A stretch of 64,000 nucleotides of DNA. Source: Astropecten irregularis (taxonomy: Eukaryota > Echinodermata > Asteroidea > Paxillosida > Astropectinidae). The DNA lies in NCBI GenBank assembly GCA_963971285.1, contig OZ020251.1:7750001-7814000 (forward strand), written 5' to 3'. The position numbers were made by a program, and so were the translations under genes. Under the pieces are notes generated by a model that searched no databases, was not told the DNA's origin, and saw nothing but the letters and a program-made list of their open reading frames with translations. Below are positions 32,105 through 45,900 of the stretch, in pieces. Numbering within the stretch: position 1 is the first letter of the stretch; every line of letters begins with the position of its first letter.

Positions 32105-33030
32105 GCCCATTGTTTTCGATGTTTTATGTGACCGCCGTTTCCGTGTTCAAATTCAGCCTCCGGAACTTCCGGGATTTTGACCATAAGTACCGACCAGGTA
32201 TTCTTCACTCACGCTTCCAGACGGGCAGGAATCATTTATGTACGGTCAGAGTAATTCTCACAATAATGCTGAGGAAGAGAAAACTTCTAAACCTTTATGT
32301 ATTTATTTATAATTATCTTCCCGGTTTTTTTTTGTATAGTAGTTTCAGTCCATTGTTCTCGTTGCTTGATGTCCGTGTTCGTCGTTTCCGTTGTCAAACT
32401 CGACATCCAGAATGACCGGGACCCGGAACCATAATTATCACCGATTATTCACCGATGTTTCCTGAGTGAAAACCAAAAGTTTCTTACAGTAACATGTCAA
32501 ACAATATCTTCAATTGCAAACACAGAAACTGAAACTTTCCCCGCTGTGTATAATAATAATATACTGATGTAAATTACGAAAGAAGAAAAAAATACAGTTG
32601 GTGTACAACACAATGAAAGGAAAATAACTCATTGTATTGGCTTGAGGCGAGAGCGAATGTGATTTAGTGTTTCTTGCTTTTTTCTTATTATTTATCTAGT
32701 TATCAATTATTATTATTTTTCGAGTGGCGTGCTCGTCACGTCACTGAGAATCTTTGTGTACAGCCCATGCACCAACGCTTTTGAATTATGTGTTTATATC
32801 AGACGCTGGCTATAATGCACAATGAAATTACGTTTTATTTTGTTATTGGGATATTTAATTTATTTATTTTGTTATCTTATTTGTTTTGTTTTTCTTTCGA
32901 ATATAGTAGTTTCAGTCATTTGTTCTCTGTGCTTATGTCATCGACGGTTTCATGGCCATATGCGCTCTCTTGGATTTCTGGAATTAGCACTATAAATACC
33001 GACCATGGGATTGTTACCACGACGTTTCGT
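32105..33030. repeat. Three diverged direct copies of a roughly 100-bp segment
   Basis: Segments at about 32105-32207, 32348-32440 and 32912-33025 share a degenerate order. First comes (A/T)TTGTTTTCGATGTTTTATG-like sequence, then a CGTTTCCGTG-like word. Next is CCGGAACTTCC/CCAGAATGACC/TTGGATTTCTGG, and finally TACCGACCA in copies 1 and 3. Spacing is about 240 and 570 bp. The block sits just upstream of the receptor promoter. Relationship judged by eye. Confidence 0.5.
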
Positions 33031-33550
33031 GACTGGCGAGGGATCATCTACGTCAGGGTAATAGCTTGGATAGAATGATGATGATAATAAATAATGTTGC
33101 GGGGAACCAAAAAAAAAAAAAACCACCGTGCCGACTCCGTAGCTTATTCAATCTCGGTCGGTTTGACAATGAAACCTATAGGAACAGCGAACAATAATTA
33201 CATTGATGACGCGTGATACAAAGAGCAAGCAGAGATTGGAGCTCACTCTAAATCATGCTTGAAGGCCACAGTATACTGCATTTTGATTCCGTCAAAAGCA
33301 TACATTATGCGAGGCGTACATTTCATCACAGCAAATGATACGTGCCAGTATGAATAAAAAAAAGGTTGCATGGTTTCTGAAGACAAAAACGCCTTGCTAT
33401 CAGTCTTCAATTATGTAAATTGGAAAGTGCGATTGTATATGTCCTGGTTGATTCGACTGTGACAGTCATAACTTCCTGATACTTGCACTTGCTTTTGTTT
33501 TACTGGACGTTGCTTTGACATGTGCAGTGTAACGTACGTAATACGGCTGA
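33031..33550. other. Upstream region of the receptor gene
   Basis: AT-rich DNA with a poly-A run (33109-33121). No repeat element recognised. Enhancers or promoter elements may lie here but none can be named. Confidence 0.4.
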
Positions 33551-33557
33551 TATAAAA
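33551..33557 (+). promoter_or_regulatory. TATA box of the GABA-B-like receptor gene
   Basis: TATAAAA lies 121 bp before the start codon. That leaves room for a start site near 33580 and a short 5' leader. An acceptor-like TGCTGTTGCAG at 33631-33641 means the leader could instead be spliced. Confidence 0.5.
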
Positions 33558-33671
33558 CGTGGTTGACAGGTCGCCCGGTCATTGAAGCAGGGGGCATTAC
33601 GTACTTGACATCGCAGAGTGCTGCTTCTACTGCTGTTGCAGATACGATTAAAACCAGTGACTTCTCAAATC

Positions 33672-33914
33672 ATGCCAAACATGTTTCTGTATCCGATCCT
33701 TATCCTGGGATTCGCCGTGCTTGCAGCGTCGGCCGACAACGGGACTAGGCCCCTGTATATCGCCGGTCTTTTCCCTCTCTCGGAGAAGGATGGGTGGAGC
33801 AGATACTTCGGGTTTGCTAGTCTCATGGCGAGCGAGAGAGCCATCGTCGACATCAATAACTCCACGGATGTTCTCCCTGGCTACGAAATTGTGTTAATCT
33901 CCAACGATACCGAG
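33672..33914 (+). CDS. Receptor exon 1 (residues 1-81)
   Basis: ATG at 33672 begins MPNMFLYPILILGFAVLAAS, a signal peptide with likely cleavage before DNGTRP. It continues YIAGLFPLSEKDGW, the start of lobe 1. The frame stays open upstream but without ATG. Donor GTAGGT, phase 0. Confidence 0.9.
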
Positions 33915-36900
33915 GTAGGTAGATTACAGTACCTTCTATATAACAAGCATGATATATGCAGCAGATTTGAGTACCTTAAACAAACTGGTAAGGACATTTG
34001 CAGATTACGTATCCTTAAAGGGCAGGTAACAAAGCAGCCAACACAGATGACCATAAATGTACGTGTCACTTCCAGGGTATGAAGATGGTGCTGGTAGAAA
34101 CATAGTGAACTGGTGTATGCATCCAAAGAGTGAAACAAAATACTAAAAACTAAAAATTATCTTGCAAGATTACAAATCCTTCTTTATATTTTATAAGAAA
34201 AGATGAGTTTGGTTTTCGCTATTTTCAATTGTCTTTTTTTTCCTTTCTTTTTTTTGAAATGGTTTATTTATCCAGAAATTATTAAAAAACAAAGACCAGA
34301 AACAGAGTTTGAGCTCGGGGTAAGACCATTGTTTATGCTCTATTTGAAAAATTGAGTCAGCTTTTTACTGTTTTCTCATGACTCAGATGTCCGGTTGAGC
34401 TCAAATGTTCTCAGGTTTATCATTTCATTGGATCAGACAAAGTGTTCGTGCTGCTTTGTGATCTTAAATAATAATTTACTATACAAAAACTAAGAATCGA
34501 AGAAAATTGTTTTTAAAAGAAGACCTTTCTAACTTTCGGATTTTAGTCACTGCTGTGAACGGTTCAGAAAAAACGGAGGGACAGGGGCAGGTCTTGCAGT
34601 GCTCAATCGCAGTAATTACCACGCAGTGATACCGCTAACTTCAGAAATGATGACTTATCGATGTTCCCTCATGTTTCTCGCATTCAGGGTGATAAGGTGA
34701 CTGCTTTGAATATGCTTTATGATCACATCTACACGCCGCCCGTTAAAGTCGCTGTGATGGGCTCCATCCTGTCATCGGTTACCGAGACCGTGGGCGAGGT
34801 GGCTGGCCGATGGAACTTGGTGGAGGTAAGTCTCGCCATTAGAATTCACTTAAAAGTTATGTGCCGTAAAAAAGGGAAAGAAAAAAAGAAAAACAATGAT
34901 CATCAATTGGAGACTTTTGAAGAGTCGGTCTTGAGTCAGCAGCGCACGCGCACGCACGCGCAATACAACGCGCGCATGCTCACAATTGCGCAAGCATGGT
35001 TTGCGCGTGCGCTGTTGACTCAAGACCGACTCTCCAAAAGTCTCCGATTAACTACAAGCGAAACTAAACGGAATTTAAACTCATTGAAATGTGAAAGCGA
35101 CTTCCTTAATACCGTACCGGTGTTCCTGAGGTCGCTGGTTGGAATCCGCTCCAGACAATTTTTGTTTTGTCCTCATTTCAATGAAAAAATGAAAGAATTC
35201 AATCAGACACGGGAGAGAGAAACAAAGTTGTTCGTCTGTGGTCGTGTTTGTATTGTAAGCACAAGTAACGCGTTCAAACAGAAAAAACGTATTTCAACTC
35301 ATCAACCAGGATCTAAGGCCCTACAAACAAATTGTTGTATTGGCGTAACCCGCCCGACCCAACAATATGCCCCGACCCAAAACATTTAAAAAAAAAAAAT
35401 AATAATAATAAAAAAAAAAAAAAAAAAAATCGGAAAAACAAAACAAAACAAACAAAAATCGCAAATTTGTAGGCCTATGCTGATGCAGATTAAAAGCTTA
35501 AGTTAAAAGGTGCAAAAGATGGAAACCAGACTGGTAAAAGTTGTTATGTCATTTCTTGTCTTTATTTGACTCGTCAAATACTGTGATATACAGGAAAAAA
35601 GCATTTAATACAGGAAAATTTAAAAAAAATTAAAAAAAAAACACCCGCCCTACCCTATTTTCCAACCCTCCGTTACTCCAATACAACAATTTTTTTTATG
35701 GCCTAAACATTGCTCGGTCTTGGAATGAAACGCTTATAGTCCCACGCCCCCACATACACTCCAGCCACCCCGCCCACAAAGAAAAAGAATCAAAAATGAA
35801 AGAGAAAATACTTAAGAAATACTGTGGCTGTTTTTCACTGTTTTCTAAAAAAGTGGGCACCGTATGGGACTGACATTTTTACAGATGACTGTTACTGTAT
35901 ATATCTTGGTATTTTTGCCCATGAATCTGCATTTCTTTGACATAAATCAAAGTATAATATGAAACCGATATTGATAGCGATTTGTCTGTGAAATAAAGAT
36001 GTTGCTTACATCGAGAAATCTGCAAAATTGTATCGATTGGTTTCGATTACAGCAATTGATTCTAAAAGAATTCTGATCATGCTCTTTTATTTTCATTTTT
36101 AGTACTGATTACTCCTGCAAATATTGAAAATAAAATCCTTAAACCTACAATCATTTAAAAGAAAAAATATACAAATAAATGAATACAATTGAAAATTATA
36201 TATTTACATATATTATTCGTCGTTTACCATTGAATTCCGTCTGTCCAACAACGAAATAAATATAAGCAAAAACCAACAACGACAAATTGTGGACATTTTA
36301 TAAGTTTTTATTGATTCTCATGGCCGCAATTACATTTATAGCATATCATATGAGTTGCATGCGAGACAACCTTCAGCTTAAATAGCATGACCGGAAATAA
36401 ATGCATGACTTTAATTCAATTTGATTATGATCTCTTTGGGCCTTGTGACCATTCTGGGACATTACGAAATTGCAATTTTTTTTTCTGAAATGAAAATAGT
36501 TTCCAGGACAAGACTCTACGTCGCTGATCTACCAACATCGGTTATTTCTTTCCATTTCTGTATTTCATTTTATGAAATGTAAGATTTTTGGAGTACTTGG
36601 ATCAAGTGGTTTACTACAACAAAATTGTCGATATAAGAAGAGGTCTATTGTTGTAGCGTTTAATAACCGGTTGTTCTTAGTTATTTTCTATGCAATTGGG
36701 GTTTATTTCACTCAACGTTACTTACTACGCGTATCAATCGAAGGACTTTCCAGGACAATATCATACTTTGATTTTTATCAAAAATGTACGGATTCATGTG
36801 CACAAATATCAAGACAAATACAGTAACAGTCATCTGTGAAAATGTCAGTCTTATACGGTGCCCACTTTTTGAGAAAACAGTGAAAAACGGCCACAGTATT

Positions 36901-39900
36901 TCTTAAGTGTTTTCTCTTTTATTTTTGATCTTTTAAAAGATCAAACAGATTTTCGGTCGTGGTTTTACTAATTTCTGGATAAATACATCATTTCAGGCGA
37001 AAAAAAACTAATGGTATGTTTCTACCACCACCATCTTCATACCCTGTAAGTTATACGTAAATATGTGAACATTTCTGTTTTGGTTTCTTACCAAAGTATG
37101 ATACTACCTTTAAGATGCATTGCGGGCCTATGTAGGATACGATGGGTTTTCATACTTAGTAAATTGAGTTACGGTCGGTATAGGCTTCATGAAATCGACC
37201 CCAGGACTATAATAGCCAGGCGTAGATGACTTTGGAAGAAGGAAAACTGCCTGCCGAGTAGAGATGAGCTAGATTTATGCTACAATAAATACAGCGTCTT
37301 TAGCACAGTAATTAATATGAATTCATATCTGCATTATATAAAACTCCTATCCAGGTTTTAGGCAGTCGCGCTCCCGTTCTTTCATTGTCCCTTTTTGTCC
37401 TCTTTTTCTATAATATATAGCTTAGATCGTTCCAATCCGCCGAATTGTCTTTTCTTTTATTGGATAATCACTCCAGAGAGCCTGTATTGCATGGAGTGTA
37501 TTTCAACAACAGGAAATTATTTATTCGTTCATGTTGATGGTTAGGGTCTCTCTTAAAATTGCATTAAGGCATTATGGAGCAGAATAATCCAGCACTGAAC
37601 TTGAGATGGTTTTTCCTCAGACACGGCGCCATGAATCTTTTGATTGAGCGTCTTCTTTAGATTCAGATGGAGGTCATGAAAAAATCATGCCATGGGAAGG
37701 AAATGACAAAGAATGTTTAATGTAGACCTATATCCGACTTTTTCTTTGATACCTGAACTCCGGCGCTAGTGGGCTATTCGGTAATGCAGAATTGGCAATT
37801 GATTTCCTCTGCAGTACGTCATGTTGGAACTCAATTGGCTGATATTGACCATGAACTTCTAGAATTGAACCCTTTAACAACATTATTAGATTGCTTTTAT
37901 AGATTTGACAAATGAACTCTGAAACAATTAGTGAGAGCAGTTATGAATTAAACTTTGTTTTGCGTCTAGCAAACATATTTAGGTCGTTAACATATTTTGT
38001 ATTGTCCTGTTTTCCATTCTTGTTTTGTGATGCCAATTGTATCGGCTTGTATATCCGTGATCTTTTATGAGCTGTAAATCGTGTCATACGTTTTACAAAT
38101 AGTGTATTAGAGAGACAGGTTACATGCATGTGTTAGATGCTGTGACATCGTGACATTTAGACGTCTCCCTAAGGTATCGGCTACCTTTTACAGAGATTAT
38201 TGTTACCGGCGATATTTTATCATAAAACGAGGAATCCTCTTTTAATGGACATTATGTAAATTTCAAGTTCATTAGTTTGGAGGATGTCAAGGATGTATCC
38301 CTAAATGCATATCCTCGGAATATGCATTATAATAAACTTCCGCAATAAGAAAAACAGCCCACGAACAGGCCATTGAATTTATTCTTCATTTTTGGCCTAT
38401 CGGTTTGAGCGATTGAAAATCAAATCAGTGGCGATGCTGAACACCAATGAAAGCGAAGGATTGCAAACTTTAGATCGATCATTTCAAAGTAATGATGCAC
38501 GGCTGTGCCTTGTGTTTGTTCTTGTTTGTTTGTTTTTTCTTTCCAAAAAGAGTACCTTTTCTCAGAAAAAAAAACGTTTCCAAAACTTTTTACTTTAAAA
38601 ACCAGGAACACTTTAAAGCTCATCCTGACTTAAAACCCCTATGTTTGGACAATGTCAACATGCCGCGAGCATAATAAACCTAATCGAAGGTGTTTTCTTC
38701 ACTACGCATGCGCGTGCAAAAGACATTGGTAATCTCGAACAAATAGAGTTGTACATGTTCACCACGCGTACATAGTTGCGGCCCGCGAAGTTTTTTTGTT
38801 TTCAATTCGAAAATATGCAGCCAGGTATAACTCTGTGCATATCGTCGCCGGTGGTGCAGATCCAATGTGAGTAGGGCGTCCATAGCTGGGCACAGTGTAC
38901 GGGGTATCATGGACCGTGAAGTCATGAACGAAATGCATGGCTTTTAGCCATATTCTGCCTCCATCAGAAGTGACCCCCCCCCCCCCTCCCCTGGTTCTCA
39001 GAGCTGCGAGGCATTTGCATTTGATTCTCCGTTTGACTGAAATAACGTGATGGTGCGATACCTTTGATGGGAGCAGAAGCAACAAAGCAGCCCCCATCAC
39101 TTATGCCATTTAATTGTTTGCGCATCGGCAGCAATTAAATTATGCGCAGCAATACAATTGGTGTACGTCCTACCTGCCTGCTGGCAAGCAATCAACAAGT
39201 TGACACCCCCCCCCCCCCCGACGTACTTTGTCTTAATAGCCTAGACCAGGAGCTGCCGTACATCATAGTCCTGTTGGGAGACAGATCTTCCCCATGCACC
39301 GAGTTTCAGCATGACCCCCTGTCTACCCCACCCTCCCTTCCCCTATACTCAATCACGTTAACAACACCTTCGTACATGCAGGCAATTTCTCCAATTACGC
39401 AAGGGTTATTTCCTCGATAACCTTGCTCACGGCACTATGCCGGTACATGATTGTATTTGCTGGACGGGCTCCTTAAAGCATCGCGAGGTTTGGCATTGCG
39501 AAGTTGAGCCTAGCTGGCAAAAAGACTTCGATGGAACTGTTTGCACGTGTACGGCGTGAAAGCAAACCGATGTCCCTTTTGAAGTAAATCTTGCTGGCGT
39601 AATACAGTTAGAAAAATAGTCACGTAGATTTTTGAACATGCTATTATACGCGCGGCGATCGATTCAACCGCACACACCCAGGATGTAATGGAGTTCCGAG
39701 GTAATACGCGTGAATGGGCTCGGCCTGCTCTGTAGTCTTCAATGTAATTGACCATCCAGTGATATTTTGTTAGTGGCAATCCAATCACATTTTGGATGTA
39801 CATTGCAAACCCAGGAGAGTTTATACAAGCTCCTCTTGTTTGAATGAAGTTATTATGAAATGTCTCTTGACTAACCCTGGACAAGTCGGTGCAGTGTTTC

Positions 39901-42900
39901 TCATGAATGATTCAATGTTGTCGTTTTTTGTTGCTCTGACAAACTTCTTTTTTTGGATTTCTCCGGATTGTTGACGCAGTATGGGTTACTCGGCCAGACA
40001 AGCCCGGTTTCGGGTTTCCTGCAGCTATCCGGCACCACGACCGAGTCCCTACCAGCATCACGACATCGCATGACTTAAATCACCTTGTCTCCCAATATCT
40101 CTTCTTTCTTTTGTTTTGTTTTTTTCTTCCGTCCTGTTTTTTTTTATGATGCTTTGCCCTTACCAATTAGATATATTCGCTTGATATCTTTATGAGGAGC
40201 GTCATATCATAATCTGTCTACCCTACGTAATTGGAATAACTCAGCTCGCGATTCAGGTGATTTATTCACTTGATCAATTCGCTGGCCGTCCTCCCCACTA
40301 GAAATTTCTCCAGTAGGCCTATCGATTACATGTAATCATTTTCCGTGGCGAAAATTAATTGCGATTTCTCATGTCCTTTCAATTGCCCCTAATTTCCCGG
40401 CACTTTGTAACTTGACATGATGGCTTCGCGATTGAGAGATTGCCTGTTAACATGATTAGTCTCTCATTTCCTCATTTTTGTGGTGAGCAGAAAATGTTTT
40501 TTATAATATGTAGTTTGCTTGTTCGTGTAAAGTGTGTCCTGATTTGGAAACAAAACTGTTGGAGCTGTAGTGGAGAATTTGGTGAAAAATATGTGACAGA
40601 TTTCAGTTAATGTCTGGCCGGACCTGACTTTCAACGGGGGTAAATGGCATCAAACGCGTTAATATTCATAGGCCTAAATCTTGGGAGAATCCTAAAACTG
40701 TAATAGTTTCAAGTCAGCACTGTAATGTCACCTGTATATGAGTGGCAGGCTGGCTTGCAGCACCTCCAGTTGATAAAGTTTAATCCATTTGGTTATACAA
40801 GGTCGTATATGAATGGTTGTTTTTGGCAATTTTAGGAATGATCATGATTTTGCCACTGTACTTTTCAGTTGCAGTTAGAAATATTTTGTTTCCTTTTATA
40901 TTAAAGGTTCACATATCGCCTAATGTTCCCATGTTAGCATTGCCATCCCACTAACCATTGGATTATTATAGGTTTTCCCGGTCATGTTCGGCAAATGAGC
41001 GGACAGTTTAAACTCTTCGTCATTCCGTTTCGCGTGAAACTGCAAGGCACCTCAAACTAGTCATTCGATTTTACTTCATGTGCAAGCAAATGTTCAAAAG
41101 CGTCAGGCGATTAAACAGAATCGCCTTTCTATTTAAAATTTCATTCGAGAAGCATTCAAATTCGCAACGGCTTTTGGCAGGGTGCTAAATTGAATGCCGA
41201 TTTTGTATTGCTAAACTGAAAGACTGTTGAATTTAATTTATTGCAATGCTATATAGATATAAGGATGCATCAAAGGGAAATCGAGTGACGGTTTCAACCG
41301 AGGAGGCAAAATCACGTCAACACGAATGCGTGAAAATGAAATTTGCCGCTCATTTGCCGACAATGACCGGGAAACCCTAAATGTTTTCTCTCATCCGTCT
41401 GCAGGTCTCCCCCGGTGGCTCAACACCCGTGCTAAACGACCGTCATCGTTTCCCATACATCTACCGCGCACTGATATCTTCCGCCGGTTTCTCCCACGCT
41501 GAAATGGCGATAACACAGATGTTTGGATGGACGAAAATTGCCACGTTGCACCAGACGGTTGAGCCGCACGTTGGGGTAAGATGATCGATGGTTACCCGGT
41601 GAAATCACATCCAATTATTCATAAGTAGGCACGTTCACACACTATTTGGGTTGCGATTTGGACACAAATAGTCGTGAATTTGTTTTGGTGCCCCGTTCAC
41701 ACAGCAAATAATCGCGACTTTTTGCAAAAAGACGCAATATTCGTCCGATTTAAATCGCGCTCCAAATTGTCCTCAAAATCGCAATTGTTTGTGTCCACAC
41801 ACAAATAAGCGCGATTATTTGGGTCGCGATTCAAATCGTGAACGTGCCTATTAGAGAGAATAAGATAATTAATTCACTTGTGCATGCAGTTTTGACGCCA
41901 AAGGTGGACCAATAAACTACATCCGTCTGACCTTTGGACTATATATATATATTTTTGTTTCACTTTCTGCTCACATTCAGGCTGCACTAGAGATGCAACG
42001 GCTGGCAGAGGTAAACAATATCACCGTGATTGCCGCGGAGAGTTTCTACGCCGAGGTCGATGATGCCATGCAGCGATTAAAGGTAAAGTCATACACGTGC
42101 GTTTTGTGAACTCTTCCTGACAGCAGATATATCACTCAAATAGAGTCTCTTCGGGTGGCCTTAGATAATTTCAAAATGAGACTTGGGGCTTTAGGCTTGA
42201 ATGTGATTGTGATACCGCCATTTTTGTGTCCTAAACTAAAGAAAGGTCTTGAGATACATGGGCGAAGCTGGAGCCTTTGTTATTCGCTTCCGGTTTCATC
42301 AATATTAGGGCCTATGTGTATTTCGTTTTGTGGGTTTCAAGGCACTAGCCAATAGCCTCAATCGTGGTTTCGTTTAGACCTTATTAACTTTACGGTAAAT
42401 CCATCTGGCATTCGAAGCAGTGCATTCAAACCGAGGCTTGAATTCATAACAGTCTGGACTCTGGTGCCCTATTTCTGTTTAGAATTTGTGTTATATTTCC
42501 CAATGGGTATACAGGAAAGGTGACAACGTTTATGCACCGTGAATAAGGCCTATAGGCCATAGAGAGAGAGTTGCGACACTATTTCGGATACGAAATGGCT
42601 GTTAGGCTACCTTGTACAGATGTGGTATCGTTAACCAATTATTGACGCAAAATCGGCCATTTTGTATCAAAAATTGGGGGTCATAGTCGCTAATTTCTCT
42701 AAGGGAGTTATATTTTATCTCATATCCAATGGCAGCTAGTTTAGTGGCTTTCCAGACTTTATATCTAGTTATGTGTGTCGAGATGATGGCGGTTGCAGGA
42801 TAGATAGCTCGTAAACACACCATTCGAGCATTCGAAGTGTGTACAGTCCCTCGTTCTTGGCCTTTTTCTGTCAAATCCTGCAACGATCTGTTCCCTGCAA

Positions 42901-45900
42901 TGCCTGATTACATTAACACGATCACGATTCCACGTCGGTTACGCCACCTGTTTACGGTTCACCTGCTATCGTCAAGGTAGACTGACGAGTTACGATGCGT
43001 TGGCATTTATTTTTTCCAGGACAAGGATGCGAGAATTATTGCCGCCAATTTCTACGAGGACCGAGTCCGGCGAGTCTTCTGTAGCGTAAGTCAGATTACA
43101 TTATCATGTCAGGAAGCCAATGACACACACACACACACATTGGTTTCACGTGTCAGTTGAGATGTGTTGTCAAAAGATGGGTGTATAAGAATCGCGATAT
43201 TCTTCTGGGACGGGTTGTGTGGTATACGATAGCTGTTACTGACGAGGTTAACAGGACGTTGATTTAACAGCTAATTAGGCCTTCTGGTTAAAATGGCTTG
43301 GAAAAAAAATACACTCTTGCCTGAAATATCTGTTTGACAGCTTTAACATACACACCCATGTTTGTTGTACATACCTTACGTGGATTTTCCTTTGTTCCCA
43401 TGTACTGACCAAATGGACAACTTCAAACCATTAGGATTGAACTCTTCCCATTTTTCATGATGGAATTTGGACCGAATATCCTTTGAATTATAAACTTCAA
43501 TTTGAGACGAGATAAAGACACATTGAAAATGTCTCATTTTGGCCTTTACGTTGGCATCAAAACATTATGTGGACGAGTGGGCGGGTCTACATAACCTCTC
43601 GGAGTCCTGCATTACGTGGACGTCCTTTGTCATGAGGTCGATAGTGGGTATGCGACAAAAACACCAGTGTCCTGTGGGTAGATTTAATTATGTTCACAAT
43701 CGATTTGGTGGAATCTCTTTGCAGCGAGTTCTCATCTCGCCTACAACAATACAAAGTACGAACGTCAGCAAACAAAATCGATGATGTAATCAAATTGAGA
43801 CATCCTATAAGCTTTTTCTGATGCACGATATTATATTTCATCCTTCCCGTAAATCATACGGTAAAAAAAAATGCGCCACTATACTAAGAAAGTATAACTA
43901 TATTATTGTCGCTATGGATGCATTCTCTACATCAAGTCGATATGTCAAGATGATTATCTCAAGAATCCTATGTTTTGACAAAAACAAATCAAGGACAACA
44001 TCACCACAAGGGAGTTGACGTGACTAAGGGCAGGTCATCTTATCAAGACGATAATGATACTTGCTGCAAAGAAGGTGCACTTCGTGCTTCACCTGTATAA
44101 GTCAACATGCAGCGTGGAGATAGTCACATTGGTGATAATTTGTGCGATTTCTCAAGTGTATTAAAGGGTACCTGAAATAAAAACTCATATGAAGTTAAAT
44201 AATAATAAAGCACTTATAAGGCGCACTTGATCTGAAAATCTGTATTGTCATAAAACTTAATATGTATATCATTGTTTGTGCTAAAAAAATATTGTACGTG
44301 AAAAAGAGGTATTTTACACCCATAATTAAGCACCCAACTTTTCGCGACGAAAAACCTTGCTACGTCACCGGCAGAATGCCACACAGTATACCAGTCGCAA
44401 AACTACCGACCCCGCGTTTTTGTTCAAATCGAAGAGCAAAATCGTACATACAATGTGCACAAGCCAACAAGAACTACTGCAGTGCGAGCCTACTTGTTCT
44501 GCCGATGACGTCAAAAGCATTGTTGCGTGGATCAGTTCCGAGGGTGGTTTTTGGGGGGTGGGGCATACATGGACTGATTTTTTTAACTTTGGGACCAAAA
44601 TGAAGCACTTACATAAAAATTAGAATTTATATAGTCATTAATTATGCCTTAAGCAATAATCTGAAAGCACTTTCATCCCTATTTCAGGTAACCTTTAACG
44701 ACACTGTTTAACACGTATTAAACACAATAATGTAATAATTGCCATTTGTGATATAAATCTGAACAGTATCTGGTACACAGACTCCTTTCATTGCACATAG
44801 GGCCACAACAGCCCAGTTTGAATTTCCCAGACTAAAGGCTCTGTTGCTGTGGCACATGATTCAAGACCCTTTTCCAAACCTCGGCTCAGACTCAGGCTCA
44901 GGCTCAGGCTCAAGGTCCATTTCGTGGTTCCATTCTAATATAACGGGCATCAATACATAGGCTTTTGGCTACGGTTTGGAAGAAGATATTCAATTTTGAA
45001 CAAGAAAACAGAGCTTCAGCTTTAATGAAAAGCCACTTCCTGTATATTCAGCATATGGATGTCAGCGCCAGAGACGGAGCCGAGGTTTGGAAAAGGGCCT
45101 TGGGCAAGCTTTTGCTTAGCGATACCCATCTCTGGAATAGACAGGTTCCTTCATGCCATTCTTATCCATAATGAACAATGCATTAGTGCAATATGTCTGC
45201 TATGTGGTTATTAAACAAAATCTTGCCCGTATTATGTGATTTTAGCAACAGTGTTTTTATTCTGGGGATTCCAGGTATTGTTGTTCACATGCAGTGAAAT
45301 AATTCGTTATTGTTCAATTTGAAATCGCGAAAGAATCAATTCTCATTCTTCCTCTTCTTATTCTTCTAAGTGTTCTTCTTATATGTTAAGGCATACCGAC
45401 TTGGCCTGTACGGCGCCCGCTACGTTTGGATGCTACCGGGCTACTTTGCAGACGGCTGGTGGAAAGTTCACGAGGAAGGTGTAACCTGTACACCTGCTGA
45501 GCTGAAGACAGCCAGCGAAGGGTACCTGACCATCATGTGGAGTCAGCATGGCCGGGATGACATCATAACCATTGCAGGCATTGTAAGTAAAATGTGATAA
45601 GTCTTCATCCGGAGCTTTTAAAAAGTCCTTCTCAGCGCTTTAACAATTCTGACGCACTTTTGTGTACTCGCTTAATTCAATTGTGAGAAAATCAGACGGC
45701 TATCGGTGGACCCTGTAGTGCCTTTTTTCACGTTTCCTTGATTTTTTTTTAATTGCATGAAGTGGTCTATTTGGGGTAAGATTGAATTATGGTTTGTAAT
45801 CTTGGGATGGGTGTATTTTCATGTAGTTCTTCAGTTACAGCATGGCTCCCACCATTCAAAACTGGAAAGACCTTTGAGAGGTAGCCAGAAATAAGGCATT

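Noticed and set aside
33618-33671. N-terminal extension of the receptor (leucine-rich stretch before the ATG)
   Set aside because: It has no ATG, only a GTG. The downstream ATG at 33672 already gives a good signal peptide, and an acceptor-like CAG lies inside the stretch.
38759-39100. 113-codon minus-strand frame in receptor intron 2
   Set aside because: It crosses a poly-C run read as glycines and shows no domain.
39510-39884. 124-codon minus-strand frame in receptor intron 2
   Set aside because: No recognisable motif and no convincing splice context. Length alone is not enough in this base composition.
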